The notes: generated by a model not told the origin, from the sequence alone. A stretch of 64,000 nt of DNA from Aureliella sp046290675 (GCA_046290675.1 JBKAHA010000002.1:806001-870000); one strand, 5' to 3'. Positions 26,201-35,237 are shown, numbered from the stretch's first letter. A program made the numbers and translations.

Positions 26201-26460
26201 AGTTCTCAATGCAGCAGATGGATGTTAACGGTGATTCACTGCTGACCCCGTTGGATGTTCTGCAAATCATCAATGAGCTGAATGCGGCCGTTCCGGAAGG
26301 CGAAATGGGGCCGGCTGCAGATGATGCCATTGTTCGAGTAGATCAAACGCACCATTCCTTGTTTGGGCAAGCGATGGAAAGTGGCCTTCCAAGTGAAAGC
26401 GATTTAGACGCTTTGGCTGCAACGCAGTTTCTCCATTGGGATATCGAGCGGCGAGGGTAA
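23248..26460 (+). CDS. Secreted beta-propeller protein with cohesin-like and dockerin domains
   Basis: This 1070-residue protein begins with a basic segment ending MQCEAMEARRLLT, the LEPR/LEAR-type motif found near the N-terminus of many planctomycete extracellular proteins. Residues about 120-690 match the secreted beta-propeller family (PF09826-like), with repeats of LDVSDPEDI, FDLSDPNAV, IDFSDPTNP and YDVSDAMAP. A Cys-poor beta domain (about 790-935, VSLGINAVGDAGDAITEVAIGD) looks like a cohesin. A type I dockerin closes the protein with two calcium loops, DVNHDGITTALDAL and DVNGDSLLTPLDVL. Cohesin and dockerin in one chain could allow self-assembly at the surface; that is inference. It converges with TreZ, only 15 bp apart. 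Confidence 0.86.
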   Translation: MSHRKRFCSEPARKRRRPSSRKMQCEAMEARRLLTATPWFADIDGLPMNSDEFVGAQVVFGFRGEFDSNYRATDFDSAGAAEEALAEIAVDYWSELFGEEISPGMMQELGIPTFRRAVAFDGRNLDVFSRVAFNASNEAGFAMEASNVRVPGIDQADFAELIDERLIVVAHDQLVSILDVSDPEDITLVNQLNVGLGVHQFLTNGNELIVVSTSVDPEIAIDTAHWNTWHNRNWDTTSQVRVFDLSDPNAVTQTSWIEVAGTIQEARLQNGRLMLSTAGRQDLPPIEFVQVEGDDEGQLRFETEDEYLARVSGGLVSSFVGQMSVLDGDGGVISTEDLGGYEDLQILDLDDATWGPRHSSLVMLEIEDGQLSVVDSEVLVGFSQSFGYANDESHFAVNAEWEGPSRIVALGISDDQIDYRAEGQVDGIIRSSHAMDEQDGYLRVFTTRNMWGPLEQGADVWVLSENEGELEVVGELRDLAEGQGQFGSVFMGDVAYVTTAEFDFDEDIWIVDDPLHIIDFSDPTNPVEQSELDIPGVARFLRRVDETHLLGIGFELDDEGTTSRQVTLYDVSDAMAPQVVSNWVGEDGSDFWTALFETQRGSEMNIRYLPERGLLTIDGGFAQTEVFQVDVDSSEPIQLQGVVGQGNWRGLGQARSFVLRDYLVLHSHDRVATYPLADVSSTSDEFLLQNPLPRTFYSGSGTRHVIRPLDNPGVPSSAQIISARFGAFDIPITISEDGRALEFESPQDLPEFTGEIEYEWRSENGQFFMSDVWLWIQNESPVNRPVFSDATVSLGINAVGDAGDAITEVAIGDRVWIELTADREGFFDDGVFSMYFDVEFDTSVFEVLELEHTEPYRNGMRGEITEEGIREFGGFAGATQTGAGPNRIARFQVEVIGTGDLQFRVSPNQNATAEVLVYGENERVNPENVNDAELTLNTRGSAEGEFEQTDVNHDGITTALDALILVNALNANRSASDLQTQSEGEFSMQQMDVNGDSLLTPLDVLQIINELNAAVPEGEMGPAADDAIVRVDQTHHSLFGQAMESGLPSESDLDALAATQFLHWDIERRG

Positions 26461-26475
26461 CACAAATTCGCCTTG

Positions 26476-28383
26476 TTAGTTGTTGGCCGGAACTAGGTTC
26501 AAGTCGACCTCCAGATCGTGCTGAATGATCAAGCACTGGCAGCCCCGGATGAGCGGCGAATCGATTTGGGTGCCAGCGGAATGTAGAGAGAGTGAATCGG
26601 CGACGAGAGTACCTTGCAGGTCTAACTTCTTTGCATTGCTATCGCGAGAACCCAGGTTTGCCACGATGGTCAAGACAGGACCCGTGTCGGTGCGATAACG
26701 CAGTTCGAAAAGCTCGGTACCAATGCGATGCCTGACTTCGAATCCGGCTTTGCTCAACCATCCCTTCAAAACACCTGCTTTCCTCAATTGCAGCAGTCCT
26801 TGGTACCAGCGTTCTACATCTGAATTTGATTCATCGGTTTCGCTTAGCTTCGCGCTATAGAACGCTTGCTCATCGGATGGCGATAAAGCACCCTCCCATG
26901 CGTGTTGCGGGTACTCGTTTGCTCTCCCTTCATCAACAACCTTGCGTAGGTGAGGATCTTCGAAATCGACAAAGAATGGAAAAGGTGTTTCAGCCGCATT
27001 CTCTTCTCCCATAAAGACCAGCGGGATTGCCGGTGACAGGATCGTCAGTGCGGCGGCAGCTTTCTGAAATGCGACCGAAGTCAATTGGTGAATTCGATGT
27101 CCGTGGGGGTGATTCCCAACTGAGTCGTGCGTTTGTAGTGCAAAGATCAGCGATTCGTATTCGTCTGAAGAAGTCGGCTTCGCTATCCGCTCACTGTCGA
27201 CAACGCGGATCGGGCGTTTGTCGGGAGCCTGGTAGAGTTTGGGTTGAGAACGATAGAGGTAGCCATGACGTAGCGCTTCGGCAATTTCCGAACCGCCTCG
27301 GTAATCTCGCCGCGTGAGCTGAACAGCAGGAGTCCCTTGGCGGTAGATCGAGTGCATTAAGCAGTCGCACCAAATCGCGTCGTAGGGTACTTGCTGGCGG
27401 TTGCGATTCGTTGATTCAAGCAGGCCTCGATCGAATATGTTTGCTTCTGCGATGAGGTGTATTTCGCGACCAGCTAACTGTTCATGGGCCGCAACGGCAT
27501 TGCGGATCGATGCCAGGATTGGTTCATCAGAGTTGTCGAAGAGAAAATGCGCGGCGTCTAGGCGCAGGCCATCGAAGTGAAAAGTTTCTAGCCAGTACAG
27601 TGCGTTGGAGATGATGTAATTCCGCACCGGCCCTGCATCGTCGCCGTCGAAGTTGACTGCCTCGCCCCATGGGGTGTGATAACGCTTTGAAAAATACGGC
27701 CCGAAATCTCGCAGGTAGTTTCCTTCTGGCCCTAAATGGTTGTAGACCACATCGAGGAGCACCGCGAAGCCGTTCGCATGGCAGGCGTCGACGAATGCTT
27801 TCAGTTCATCTACCAAGCCGTAGTTGTGATTCGGCGCAAACAGATTGACGCCGTCGTAGCCCCAATTCCAGCGACCGGGGGCTTGTGCGACCGGCATCAG
27901 CTCAATTGCCGTGATGCCAAGGGACCTCAGGTACGGCAGCTTCTTGATGGCGGCTTGATAAGATCCCTCGTCTGTAAAGCAACCGATATGAAGTTCATAA
28001 ATGGCGAGTTGCCGCTTTGGTAGGCCTTTCCAGTCTTCATCGGACCAAGCGAAACTTCCGTGGTCGACGACTTGAGAATTGCCGTGGACACCATGCGGTT
28101 GGAAGCTGGACGCGGGATCCGGCCTTTTCACTCGGCCGTTCAGCTCGTAGTGATATTCATCTCCTGGTTGCGCGGCGACTGTTCCGCTGAAGTAACCGCG
28201 GTTATCCAGCAAGAGATCGGTCGACTGACAGACATCTGCTTCCGCTCCCCTTCTCTGCTCCATCGGTTTTTGAACACAGACCGCGATCTGCTGGCAATGC
28301 GGCGCCCAAACGCGAAAGTGCACTTGATCGCTGTCGATCACGGTAGCGCCAATACGAAATCGCTCGTCCAATCCATTACTCAT
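26476..28383 (-). CDS. treZ: Malto-oligosyltrehalose trehalohydrolase TreZ
   Basis: TreZ releases trehalose from maltooligosyl-trehalose. The 635-residue product has an N-terminal beta-sandwich (VHFRVWAPHCQQIAV), then a GH13 barrel with YELHIGCFTDEGSY, the long IELMPVAQAPGRWNWGYDGVNLFAP region, LLDVVYNHLGPEGNYL, HTPWGEAVNFDG, FDGLRLDAAH with the nucleophile Asp, and HLIAEANIFDRG with the acid/base Glu. The NTPWG-VNFDG stretch separates TreZ from branching and debranching enzymes. TreY, its usual partner, is not in the window. Cytoplasmic, no leader. Confidence 0.9.
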   Translation of the reverse strand: MSNGLDERFRIGATVIDSDQVHFRVWAPHCQQIAVCVQKPMEQRRGAEADVCQSTDLLLDNRGYFSGTVAAQPGDEYHYELNGRVKRPDPASSFQPHGVHGNSQVVDHGSFAWSDEDWKGLPKRQLAIYELHIGCFTDEGSYQAAIKKLPYLRSLGITAIELMPVAQAPGRWNWGYDGVNLFAPNHNYGLVDELKAFVDACHANGFAVLLDVVYNHLGPEGNYLRDFGPYFSKRYHTPWGEAVNFDGDDAGPVRNYIISNALYWLETFHFDGLRLDAAHFLFDNSDEPILASIRNAVAAHEQLAGREIHLIAEANIFDRGLLESTNRNRQQVPYDAIWCDCLMHSIYRQGTPAVQLTRRDYRGGSEIAEALRHGYLYRSQPKLYQAPDKRPIRVVDSERIAKPTSSDEYESLIFALQTHDSVGNHPHGHRIHQLTSVAFQKAAAALTILSPAIPLVFMGEENAAETPFPFFVDFEDPHLRKVVDEGRANEYPQHAWEGALSPSDEQAFYSAKLSETDESNSDVERWYQGLLQLRKAGVLKGWLSKAGFEVRHRIGTELFELRYRTDTGPVLTIVANLGSRDSNAKKLDLQGTLVADSLSLHSAGTQIDSPLIRGCQCLIIQHDLEVDLNLVPANN

Positions 28384-28672
28384 TCAGAATTCATTCCAAT
28401 TTACTGATCAGGCGATAATTGAAGGGACGCCCGCTTTTGGTGAGAAAGTTGAGGCCTTCGATGGAGAGGTCCAAAGCGTGGTCGAAAGAGGCACAAGTTT
28501 GCGCTTGAAGGCGTTCGACGAAAAGGGTGGGGCTGCCGTGGCCGACCGAATAGTTCAGCCTCGCAGATCTCTCTTTGTTGCCCGGTCTACAGCCAAACCA
28601 TCCCTGATCATTGAAATCGGCAGCCAGGGCGAGTCATTCCCGTCCGCCGGCTAGATGGAGTCAGGCGTGATT

Positions 28673-30121
28673 CTACGCAATGAGATCGGTGACGATGCGC
28701 CCGTGGACGTCGGTCAGACGGAAATCCCGGCCTGCGTGACGGAACGTGAGTCGTTCGTGATCGAGGCCTAACTGGTGAAGCACGGTAGCGTGCAGATCAT
28801 GAACTTCGACTGGATCCTCAACCGTGTATTTTCCGATCTCGTCCGTGACCCCATGAACGTGTCCACCTTTGAAACCACCGCCTGCTAGCCAGACGCTAAA
28901 GCAATCACGGTGGTGTCCGCGTCCGTTTTTACCTTCCTTAGTCGGAGTGCGTCCAAATTCAGTGGCCCACAGAACAATCGTGTCATCCAACATGCCACGT
29001 TGTTTCAGGTCCTTGATCAATCCGGCGGTGGGCTGATCGACATTGTAGGCGAGGTCCGCGTGTTCCTTCATTTCCCCGTGGGAATCCCAGTTGGGACGTG
29101 AGCCGGTGTCGATCAGTTCGATGAATCGAACACCCCGTTCTGCTAGTCGGCGGGCCACCAAGCACTGCCATCCAAAATCGGCGCCAGGTCCTTTCACTTT
29201 TCGGTCGAGACCATAGAGCTTCCGAACGTGCTCCGGTTCATCGTTCACATCGAACGCTTCTGGGGCAGCTTGCTGCATTTGGTATGCGGTTTCAAACGAT
29301 TTCATTCGGGCGGCCAAAGCACTGTCGTATGGTCGATCGGCCAAGTGTTTTTGGTTGAGTTGCTTGACCAGTTCAAACTCCATACTTTGGAGCGATTGGG
29401 TTTTGCCTGGAGCCTCTAAGTTCGCGATCGGATTGTCGCCTGGGAGGACACGCGTGCCCTGGTGGACCGCTGGCAAGAAGTCGCTGGCAAAAACCTGTGT
29501 GCCTCCGTAGGGCAAGTGAGGTGCGATCACGACAAAGCTAGGCAAGTTTTGGTTGAACGTGCCCAAACCATAACTAATCCAAGATCCCATGCTCGGACGT
29601 GCAAAAGTCGGCGACCCTGTATGCATGCCCAGCGTCGCTTCCGAGTGATCGAAGTGCGAAGCATTCATGGAACGAATGAGGCAGATCTCATCCATCACAT
29701 CGCGAACATGAGGGAAAAGATCGCTGGTTTCTGTTCCACAGCGTGAATTGCGCCCGGATCCGAATTGGTTGCCCATCAATTTGTCTTTACCACTCCCGTC
29801 CCGGCCATTCTCCGTCGATTTGGGATCAAAGGTATCGATGTGCGATACGCCGCCCGTGGCGTAAATGAAAATCACCGACTTGGCTGGCGCTTTGCGATGG
29901 GGCTTTTTCGGCGCCATGGGGTCCGCATCGGATACCGAAGAATTGGTGGTGCCGTCTTCCGCCGCAATTAATTCTGAGATGACACCCGGCATGAGAATTG
30001 AACCGGCCACCATCGAGCGCAGGGCATTACGGCGACTCCAAATCGACTGCGCCGATGAGGCGCTTTGCAATCGGGACGTTTGTGTGAACGGATTGTGGTT
30101 GGTAAGGGTGTTCGCGTTCAT
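28673..30121 (-). CDS. DUF1501 protein with twin-arginine leader
   Basis: This 482-residue protein starts with a longer n-region and SRRNALRSMVAGS, a Tat-type leader. The DUF1501 body shows SVIFIYATGGVSHIDTFDPK, FPHVRDVMDEICLIRSMNASHFDHSEA, GLGTFNQNLPSFVV, and the C-terminal TIVLWATEFGRTPTKEG with GRGHHRDCFSVWLAGGGFKGG. The fold is sulfatase/alkaline-phosphatase-like. It lies 93 bp behind the PSD1 gene on the same strand; PSD1-DUF1501 pairs are widespread in planctomycetes and are thought to serve exported polysaccharide or glycan breakdown. The reaction has not been established. Confidence 0.92.
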   Translation of the reverse strand: MNANTLTNHNPFTQTSRLQSASSAQSIWSRRNALRSMVAGSILMPGVISELIAAEDGTTNSSVSDADPMAPKKPHRKAPAKSVIFIYATGGVSHIDTFDPKSTENGRDGSGKDKLMGNQFGSGRNSRCGTETSDLFPHVRDVMDEICLIRSMNASHFDHSEATLGMHTGSPTFARPSMGSWISYGLGTFNQNLPSFVVIAPHLPYGGTQVFASDFLPAVHQGTRVLPGDNPIANLEAPGKTQSLQSMEFELVKQLNQKHLADRPYDSALAARMKSFETAYQMQQAAPEAFDVNDEPEHVRKLYGLDRKVKGPGADFGWQCLVARRLAERGVRFIELIDTGSRPNWDSHGEMKEHADLAYNVDQPTAGLIKDLKQRGMLDDTIVLWATEFGRTPTKEGKNGRGHHRDCFSVWLAGGGFKGGHVHGVTDEIGKYTVEDPVEVHDLHATVLHQLGLDHERLTFRHAGRDFRLTDVHGRIVTDLIA

Positions 30122-30214
30122 GGTTGAGCTCGATGATTGATTCCGTGCACCGTGAACTTGTAGGAGTTCGAATGCTGTTTGGCAGTCTGAGTTAGTTGAG
30201 CAGCGTCATGCGTG

Positions 30215-32761
30215 TTAGTCGATATAAGTGAATTCGTTGAGCCGGACAACGCTACGAACCAGGCTCGCGTAGGCATCTGCTTCCGTTAGCTTTTCGGGCG
30301 AGTCGAGCGACTGTAGGGTCATCAAGAAGTTCACCAGGAGTTTGATCTCATGGGGCTGTGCTTTTCGGTTTAGCACCAGCGCGACAATGTTGTCGATCCG
30401 TTCTTCCGGATTTTCTGTTTGGGCGATCGCGTTTTCTGCAATCCTCCTCGACTGAGCATGTAAGAACTCGTCGTTGATGAAGAAAAGGGCTTGTAGAGAT
30501 GTTACCGATTGGTCGCGACGGCTTGTACAGACATTGGGGTCCGGACCATCAAACGTTTGCATGTAGGACTCGACCGTGAGTCGCTTGGTCAATTGGTAGA
30601 CGCTTCGCTTTTGGTCAGGGTAATCGTCTTTGAACGGGTGATGTTGCGTGTATTCCCAATCCTTTTGCGGTGGGATCGGATAGGGTTTAGTTTGTGGTGT
30701 GCTGTCGAGTTCGCCAGATAAGCACAGAAGCGTATCGCGAATGGACTCTGCATCGAGCCGCTGCCGATTGAATCGCCAGTAGTAACGGTTGGTCGGGTCT
30801 GAAAGCTGATTGAGTTCTGCGGAAGTGGACGCAACGCCGGCCGCGGACGCGTGGTTGGTATCGAAAACACTAGCTTGAATCTTTGGGCTGGAGGCAAGCT
30901 GGTAGGTATGTGAATTCAGGACCAAGCGATGCAAATGCTTTAGCGACCAGCCGCTCTCCATGAACTCGGTAGCCAGCCAATCAAGTAGCTCGGGGTGTGT
31001 CGGAGTTTCACCGCGGAGCCCGAAGTCAGTCGTGCTCCCAACCAAGCCGCGGCCGAAATGCCGTTCCCAGACGCGATTGACGATCACTCTGGCTGTGAGC
31101 GGATTCTTCGCATTGGCGATCCAGTGAGCCAATTCCAAGCGGCCGCTCGATTCGGTGTCTTCGACTTCGTAACCGCCGAGGACGGTTGGGAAGCGGCGTT
31201 TTACGGAGGCCCCGGGTCGAGTGGGTTCGCCTTTGATTTGAATGTGTGCATCGTTTGGAGCCGCGTCGCGAACGGCATAGGCTGCAGGGAATTCGGGACG
31301 TGTTTTCAAGTGATCCGCTAGTTTGTTTCCGGCTTTGCGTGCAGTTCCGAGCATACGTTGCAAATCGTCATGCATCTTGCGACGTTCGTCGATTGTCGCC
31401 GCGGATTCCTTTGCCGCGTTATCAAGTTCTTTTGCTCGGCACTTTGCGAGCTCTTTATTTAGAGCCTCCTCGAGCTGCCTAGACTGTTCATCATGTTTAC
31501 CCAGTCGTTTTTCGTACTCCTCCTGTGTCATAAGCGAGGTTAAGTCTTTTTGAACTTGGAATAGTTCAATTCCAGGGAACGCGTACTGAGTGCTCTCAAA
31601 AATCCCATACAGCCCGTAGTAGTCACGGGCACTGATGGGATCAAATTTGTGGTCATGGCAACGCGCGCACGCGATGGTCAGGCCCAACATGGTTTTTCCG
31701 ACATTGTCGATTGTGTCTTCGATCGTCAAGTGCCATGGGTATGTTTCGACCAAGGACCCAAATCGTCGCGCCATAGCCAAGTATCCAGTCGCGATGATCT
31801 GGCGATTGCGTTGCTCAAGCGACTCGTATGGAAGCAAGTCACCGGCAAGCTGCTCGACAAGAAATCGATCGTAGGGCACGTCGTCATTCAGCGAGTCGAT
31901 GATGTAGTTGCGATAAAGGTAGGCTTGTGGGATGGGGAAATCAGAGTTGCAGCCCGCTGTGTCGGCATAGCGAACCCAATCCATCCAGTGACGTCCCCAA
32001 CGTTCGCCATAGGACGGTTGGCTCAAAAGTTCGTCGACATAGCTAGCGAATTCCTGTCTAAGGTCGCCGCCCGCTTCGACTGCGGCGACCAACGCTTCGT
32101 CTCGTTCGGGGGCCGGCGGTAGTCCCGTCAGGGTGTAGGCCGCTCGGCGAATGAGCTGCTCGGAAGTGGCGTCACCAAGGACACTCAGTCCCGCGGCCTC
32201 TCGGGCGGCTTGGACGAACCGATCAATTGGCGTGTATGGCCAATCGGGATCTTCAACTGCAGGCGGTTCAACAGCATGAATCGGCTGGAAGGACCAGTGG
32301 TCTGTTTCGGTAGCTTGTGGATCTGGGCCCGTAGTTGTTTCCGGCCAAACGGCTCCGTCGGCAATCCATTTTCGAAGTGATTCGATCTCTTCTCCTGATG
32401 GACCGTCATCGTCTGGAGGCATGCGCATGTCCTCATCGGAAGCTTGGATCCGGATAAGGATTTCGCTCGAAGCTGGATCGCCGGGAGAAATCGCGGTGTT
32501 GCCTGAGTCCGTTTCCGCGTTCAAAGCTGCCGATGAGGTAAGGCTCAATCCACCATTCGTGTCATCCTCACTATGGCACTCGACGCAATAGCGTTGGAAA
32601 ACCGGTCGGACGAATTGCTCAAAATGCTCCTGGGTCTGGCCGGCATCATCTGCAACCACTGAGGCAGCACTGAAGCAAAGTAGTACTGCTGCGGACACGG
32701 GACTTAACCATGCCGCCGCGACGCGAGAGGAACTTAAGAGAGGGGAGAAACGCATTGCCAT
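30215..32761 (-). CDS. PSD1-type cytochrome protein (DUF1549/DUF1553)
   Basis: This 848-residue exported protein has a Sec-type leader (about 1-38) and a planctomycete c-type cytochrome domain: YCVECH at residues 58-63 binds heme and MRMPPDD supplies a likely distal Met. DUF1549 follows (about 175-385), beginning WPYTPIDRFVQAAREAAG and containing YGERWGRHWMDWVRYADTAG. DUF1553 (from about 540) includes ELAHWIANAKNPLTARVIVNRVWERHFGRGLV in pieces. A charged coiled coil (about 420-470) separates them. It is probably cotranscribed with the DUF1501 gene 93 bp downstream. The sulfatase gene lies upstream across a MITE-like insertion. Confidence 0.92.
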   Translation of the reverse strand: MAMRFSPLLSSSRVAAAWLSPVSAAVLLCFSAASVVADDAGQTQEHFEQFVRPVFQRYCVECHSEDDTNGGLSLTSSAALNAETDSGNTAISPGDPASSEILIRIQASDEDMRMPPDDDGPSGEEIESLRKWIADGAVWPETTTGPDPQATETDHWSFQPIHAVEPPAVEDPDWPYTPIDRFVQAAREAAGLSVLGDATSEQLIRRAAYTLTGLPPAPERDEALVAAVEAGGDLRQEFASYVDELLSQPSYGERWGRHWMDWVRYADTAGCNSDFPIPQAYLYRNYIIDSLNDDVPYDRFLVEQLAGDLLPYESLEQRNRQIIATGYLAMARRFGSLVETYPWHLTIEDTIDNVGKTMLGLTIACARCHDHKFDPISARDYYGLYGIFESTQYAFPGIELFQVQKDLTSLMTQEEYEKRLGKHDEQSRQLEEALNKELAKCRAKELDNAAKESAATIDERRKMHDDLQRMLGTARKAGNKLADHLKTRPEFPAAYAVRDAAPNDAHIQIKGEPTRPGASVKRRFPTVLGGYEVEDTESSGRLELAHWIANAKNPLTARVIVNRVWERHFGRGLVGSTTDFGLRGETPTHPELLDWLATEFMESGWSLKHLHRLVLNSHTYQLASSPKIQASVFDTNHASAAGVASTSAELNQLSDPTNRYYWRFNRQRLDAESIRDTLLCLSGELDSTPQTKPYPIPPQKDWEYTQHHPFKDDYPDQKRSVYQLTKRLTVESYMQTFDGPDPNVCTSRRDQSVTSLQALFFINDEFLHAQSRRIAENAIAQTENPEERIDNIVALVLNRKAQPHEIKLLVNFLMTLQSLDSPEKLTEADAYASLVRSVVRLNEFTYID

Positions 32762-32894
32762 TTCCGGATGAGGGAAGACGACGTCAGCTGGGATCGGCGC
32801 AAAAGCCGAGGTGGGAGCAATGGTCCAGCATGAAGGGAATCACTGCATTTTACCCGATGTTGAGGCAAAGCCCCAACATCTTTCCTCGCTCACG

Positions 32895-33062
32895 CAGGGC
32901 CAATCAAAGTTTAAAGTTGGGAAGAATTCCTCCCCGTCGCTCAGGCTCCGACCCTCCGCAAATTCCTCGCGAAACTCGGAAACAGAGGGTTAGGTATTGA
33001 ATTGCTACGTAACCCTGTATTGAATTGCTACTTAACCCTGATTCAAACTTTGATTGGCCCTG
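32895..33062. mobile_element. MITE-like element, copy B (168 bp)
   Basis: The ends CAGGGCCAATCAAAGTTT and AAACTTTGATTGGCCCTG are perfect 18-bp terminal inverted repeats. An exact 11-bp direct repeat, CCTCGCTCACG, flanks the element (32884-32894 and 33063-33073) and looks like an intact target-site duplication. It differs from copy A at about 13 of 145 aligned positions and by a 23-bp internal tandem duplication (32995-33017 and 33018-33040, one mismatch). It has no transposase gene. The perfect TIRs and direct repeat suggest that this copy is younger than copy A. Confidence 0.88.
32995..33040. repeat. 23-bp tandem duplication inside MITE copy B
   Basis: TATTGAATTGCTACGTAACC plus CTG is repeated directly, with one G-to-T change. 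Copy A has only one unit. It marks a slippage event after the two copies separated or a variant of the element family. Confidence 0.85.
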
Positions 33063-33137
33063 CCTCGCTCACGGCGGTGTTGACTCATGGGGATGGAATC
33101 GATGTTCCCGAGAGGACCTCTTTTTCGGGGGGCGACG

Positions 33138-34754
33138 CTACTTCGTCACTGGAGCCGGCTTCTCATAGAACCAAGCAGGGAATTCGCCAGGTGCGGCTTT
33201 CTTCGGGTTGCGATAGTAGAACTGCCGTCCGCGTTCCTGTTTTAATGGCATCGACATACCACCTGAATCTTCAAGCATCTGGAACATCGTGTCGCTTAGA
33301 GCTTTGACCATCTCCTGATGGTCGGGAGAACGGATTAGGTTGTGCTTTTCATGCGGGTCCGCATTCATGTCGTAAAGCTCATCCGTATCCCAAACGCCGT
33401 GGTATCGGATGAACTTGTAATCCGAATTCCGCACGGCAAAGATCGTTGGTGTCTGCGGGTAGTTCCATTCCCAGTAGTACTCGTACAAGAGAGTGTCACG
33501 CCACTTTGGGTCCTCTTGACCTTTGGCAATTGTCCAAAAGCTCGCGCCGTCGATGGCATGTTCCTCAGGAAGTTTTGCATCGGCGGCTTCTAGGAGTGTG
33601 GGAGCAATGTCGATGTTCGTGACGACATTGTCGATTTTAGAACCGGCTTTCAGCTGGTTAGGGAACTGAACGAGCAGCGGAACGCGGATGGATTCTTCGT
33701 AAGCGACTCGCTTGTCAATCAATCCGTGTTCGCCAAATTGAAATCCGTTGTCACCCATATAGACGACGATCGTGTTATCGAGCTGGCCTGCTTCTTTCAG
33801 GTAGCTCATGACGCGTCCTACGTTGTCATCGACAGCTGTCAGCGCCTCGCAATATCGTTTGTGGTACGCTTCGACGTCGAAATCTTGAAGGTTGTAGCCG
33901 AAGTCGGCACCGTGGCGGCTGTTTCGTTGATCGATCAGCCAGCGTGGTTTCCCCCGACGGTTTTCTTCCGTGTCTGCGAAGGTGACCGGCGGCGTCCAGG
34001 GCTTGTCTTTGTACTTTCCGCGTTCTCCGTCGCGTGCGACAAAATCGGAGTGTACTGCCTTGTGCGAGATGTATGCAAAGAACGGCTTGGATGCTCGCTG
34101 CGGATCCTCGGCGCGACCTTTCATCCAATCTAATGCGTAGTCCGTGAGTTCGTCCGTGATATAGCCCTTCTGCGCGACCCGCTTTTTGCCGTTAATGTTA
34201 AAACCGTCGTAGGTCGTTTGCGGCACTACACGGGTCGTACCGTGACCGTCGGCATAGTAGGTGCCTTGGCCACGGAACGCGACCCAGTGATCGAATCCTC
34301 GCTGGGGATCATCTTCGTCTCCCATGTGCCATTTGCCAAAGAAGGCTGTCTCATACCCTGCGACTTGAAGGTCCTGTGGAAAGAATCGTAACCCAGGATC
34401 AACAGGGTGATAATTGTCACCAACCCCGTGGTTGTGCGGATATAGACCGGTCAAGATTGAGGCGCGGCTCGGCGAGCACAGACTATTTGTGACAAAGGCA
34501 TGTGTAAAATGCACGCCGTCAGCCGCCATCTGGTCTAGGTGTGGCGTTTCGAGAAATGGGTGGCCGGCGCAGCCAAGAAAGTCCCAACGGTGATCGTCGC
34601 AGAGAATGAAAACAATGTTCGGCTGGCTGCGTCCAGACTCTTTGGCTGGTTGGGCTTGAGCCTGGCATTGATTCGTGGCGCACTGGAGGCACACACAAAA
34701 GAGGCCGATTAAAAGTAAGGGGAGAACTCGGCTGGAGAAGGGGAAAGCTGGCAC
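33138..34754 (-). CDS. Secreted type I sulfatase
   Basis: This 538-residue protein has a Sec-type leader (about 1-33), then PNIVFILCDDHRWD, whose Asp pair binds calcium. The sulfatase signature SLCSPSRASILTG has Cys at about 93, the residue converted to formylglycine by the FGE-type maturation system. HNHGVGDN, GKWHMGDE and the C-terminal KYLxxMGDNGFQFGEHG region supply further active-site residues. The domain architecture follows iduronate-2-sulfatase-like and choline-sulfatase-like planctomycete enzymes; the natural sulfated glycan is not evident. It is transcribed toward the PSD1-DUF1501 pair, suggesting joint use on sulfated polysaccharides. An anaerobic (anSME) maturase is also possible but not in view. 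Confidence 0.93.
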   Translation of the reverse strand: MPAFPFSSRVLPLLLIGLFCVCLQCATNQCQAQAQPAKESGRSQPNIVFILCDDHRWDFLGCAGHPFLETPHLDQMAADGVHFTHAFVTNSLCSPSRASILTGLYPHNHGVGDNYHPVDPGLRFFPQDLQVAGYETAFFGKWHMGDEDDPQRGFDHWVAFRGQGTYYADGHGTTRVVPQTTYDGFNINGKKRVAQKGYITDELTDYALDWMKGRAEDPQRASKPFFAYISHKAVHSDFVARDGERGKYKDKPWTPPVTFADTEENRRGKPRWLIDQRNSRHGADFGYNLQDFDVEAYHKRYCEALTAVDDNVGRVMSYLKEAGQLDNTIVVYMGDNGFQFGEHGLIDKRVAYEESIRVPLLVQFPNQLKAGSKIDNVVTNIDIAPTLLEAADAKLPEEHAIDGASFWTIAKGQEDPKWRDTLLYEYYWEWNYPQTPTIFAVRNSDYKFIRYHGVWDTDELYDMNADPHEKHNLIRSPDHQEMVKALSDTMFQMLEDSGGMSMPLKQERGRQFYYRNPKKAAPGEFPAWFYEKPAPVTK

Positions 34755-35237
34755 CAGTACGTCCTAGTCTGTAGAGGATAGCGTTGTTGGGACCGTCATT
34801 CTAAACCGAATGGATAAACCGAATGGAACTGAAAAGCGGAATGGAAAGGAAACTCACTAGAGCAGAAATGCGTTCGGTATTCCGCGGTCATTCTTTCAGT
34901 ACCTTTTGCCAGCCTTTCGGGGCTCATGTTAGCAGCCGCGAAAGCGGTTTCGATTGGCTCTAGGTTGGCCCAACGCAATGCGAAACAAAAATAGCGGCTC
35001 GAGATGAAATAACTTTGCGGAATTTCCAGCAGCGAGCAGCTTTCGACGTATGTTTGAGATGGCGAGCACTCCGTGGACTACGTAAGGCCAAGAGCCAAAT
35101 TGGTCGTGCTCGCAGTCCCTGCACTTGGGGACAGTTACCGTGGGCAGTCCGCGTATCTCGAGACGGTCGACTTGATCCGTTGGGCGACGTGGGTTGCATG
35201 TCGGTAGCCTGCCAAGGTCTAGATTAGGAGAGCACCA
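34755..35237. other. Divergent intergenic region, no gene recognised
   Basis: This 483-bp spacer separates the sulfatase (minus) from the PilZ-like gene (plus). It contains a 13-bp tandem repeat near the sulfatase start and short open frames with no domain. Promoters for both genes must be here but cannot be placed with confidence. Confidence 0.45.
34802..34827. repeat. 13-bp tandem repeat upstream of the sulfatase gene
   Basis: TAAACCGAATGGA occurs twice in direct, exact succession (34802-34814 and 34815-34827), about 50 bp before the sulfatase start on the minus strand. A third degraded unit (AAGCGGAATGGAA) follows. It could be a repeated operator or simple slippage. Confidence 0.8.

Larger units (their letters stand above)
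32762..33137. other. Intergenic region containing MITE-like copy B
   Basis: The 376-bp spacer between the sulfatase and PSD1 genes, both on the minus strand, is half filled by the MITE-like element at 32895-33062 plus its flanking direct repeats. The remaining sequence shows no RNA gene or clear terminator. Confidence 0.6.
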
